This document shows positions 63,574 through 64,000 of a stretch of 64,000 bases of DNA, one piece after another (position 1 is the stretch's first letter; the number at the start of each line of letters is the position of its first letter). The stretch lies in assembly GCF_030317115.1 (NCBI RefSeq), contig NZ_JASZYF010000025.1:1-64000 (forward strand), written 5' to 3'. The notes under the pieces were generated by a model. The model ran no database searches. It was given only the letters and a program-made list of their open reading frames with translations, and was not told the DNA's origin. Made by a program: the position numbers and the translations under genes. The DNA is from Variovorax gracilis. Lineage in GTDB: Bacteria > Pseudomonadota > Gammaproteobacteria > Burkholderiales > Burkholderiaceae_C.

Positions 63574-64000
63574 ATCCGTGCTGAGGCGGCGGCTGATCGT
63601 GCTCGCGGCCGCGTTCGGCTGGCGGGCCGTCCCGGCGCAGACCGGCCGTGCCGCCGCGCCGGCTTCGCCGGTTCCGCTGCGCTTCGGCGTGCTGCCCATC
63701 GGCGGCGCCGTCGAATCGCGCGACAAGTGGGCGCCGGTGCTTGCCGACATGAGCCGCGCGCTCGGGCGACCGGTCGCCGCGCTGTCGGTGACCAGCTACG
63801 AATCCCTCGAACAGGCCATCCAGCGCAACGAGGTGGATATCGCGCTCTTGTCCGCCAAGATGGCGCTCGACGCCGTCTCCCGGCGCGGCATGAGCGTGCT
63901 GGCCCAGGTGAAGCGGCATGCGGGCGAGCCCGAGCATCGCGCCATCCTGCTCGTGCGCAAGGCCGGCCCGCTCGACAGCCTCGACGCCCTGCTGGCGCGC
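63563..64000 (+). CDS. second PhnD-like binding protein, cut by window edge
   Basis: The visible part reads LRFGVLPIGGAVESRDKW, then SVTSYESLEQAIQRNEVDIA and KMALDAVSRRGMSVLAQV. More than half of the aligned residues are identical to the preceding PhnD-like protein, so it arose by tandem duplication. A weak signal-like start (LIVLAAAFGWRAVPAQ) follows. The start codon is uncertain: GTG at 63563 overlaps the previous stop, and GTG at 63578 is also possible. The C-terminal part lies outside the window. Confidence 0.72.
   Translation, partial: MRLESVLRRRLIVLAAAFGWRAVPAQTGRAAAPASPVPLRFGVLPIGGAVESRDKWAPVLADMSRALGRPVAALSVTSYESLEQAIQRNEVDIALLSAKMALDAVSRRGMSVLAQVKRHAGEPEHRAILLVRKAGPLDSLDALLAR

Overview
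The window is about 64 kb of GC-rich bacterial chromosome. The genes are dense, with ATGA or GTGA stop/start overlaps, many two-component genes, a Bug-family solute-binding protein and a phenylacetate (paa) operon controlled by a TetR-type regulator. Together these suggest a soil or plant-associated betaproteobacterium of the Comamonadaceae, most like Variovorax. That placement is inferred from gene content and style, not from a database search. I saw no rRNA, tRNA, CRISPR array, insertion sequence or phage genes.

Layout. At 1-3010 (minus strand) lie the start of an acetyl/propionyl-CoA synthetase gene and an OmpR-type regulator coupled to a hybrid PAS kinase. From 3101 to 6029 an OPT-family transporter is divergent from a DAHP synthase. 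From 6056 to 8380 an RsbQ-like alpha/beta hydrolase is followed directly by a PAS histidine kinase. From 8395 to 14149 there are small and metabolic genes: an SRPBCC protein, an M20 peptidase, a GAF protein, a small zinc-ribbon protein and a DUF1254 protein. katG (14257-16437) follows, with an OxyR-type site upstream and a strong hairpin behind it.

From 16849 to 31923 is the phenylacetate catabolon: paaY divergent from paaG-I-K-A-B-C-D-E, a TetR regulator (likely PaaR), a branched-chain-amino-acid-type ABC transporter with a LivM-LivG fusion, and paaZ. A sigma70-like promoter and a perfect 14-bp palindrome lie in the paaY/paaG gap. Three copies of a palindromic intergenic repeat sit at gene junctions inside the operon. 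The cluster encodes activation (PaaK), epoxidation (PaaABCDE), isomerisation (PaaG), ring opening (PaaZ) and thioester rescue (PaaI, perhaps PaaY). The late beta-oxidation genes paaF, paaH and paaJ are not in the window.

From 32098 to 37606 are a Bug protein, a GAF-GAF kinase, a FixJ-like regulator, a stand-alone pseudo-receiver and a second DUF1254 protein. The same 16-bp palindrome lies upstream of both DUF1254 genes, in opposite orientations, and a relaxed version precedes the pseudo-receiver. This suggests a shared regulon. From 37697 to 44009 is a repair and oxidative-stress group (LigD, transglutaminase-like protein, a small membrane protein, large-subunit catalase). Then come an M14-like peptidase, a hydrolase, a glycine-zipper protein and an amidohydrolase.

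From 47696 to 55742 is a compact signalling array without a chemoreceptor: a FixJ-type regulator, a CHASE3-GAF hybrid kinase with three receivers, CheR, a receiver-less CheB, a receiver-kinase, a single receiver and a ChpT-like pseudo-kinase. From 57258 to the end are two related hybrid kinases of the HDLRQPLHA type. One is transcribed with a periplasmic binding protein. The other is divergent from a tandem pair of PhnD-like binding proteins, the second cut by the window edge. The signalling array and the binding-protein/kinase sets are the best candidates for an undescribed system.
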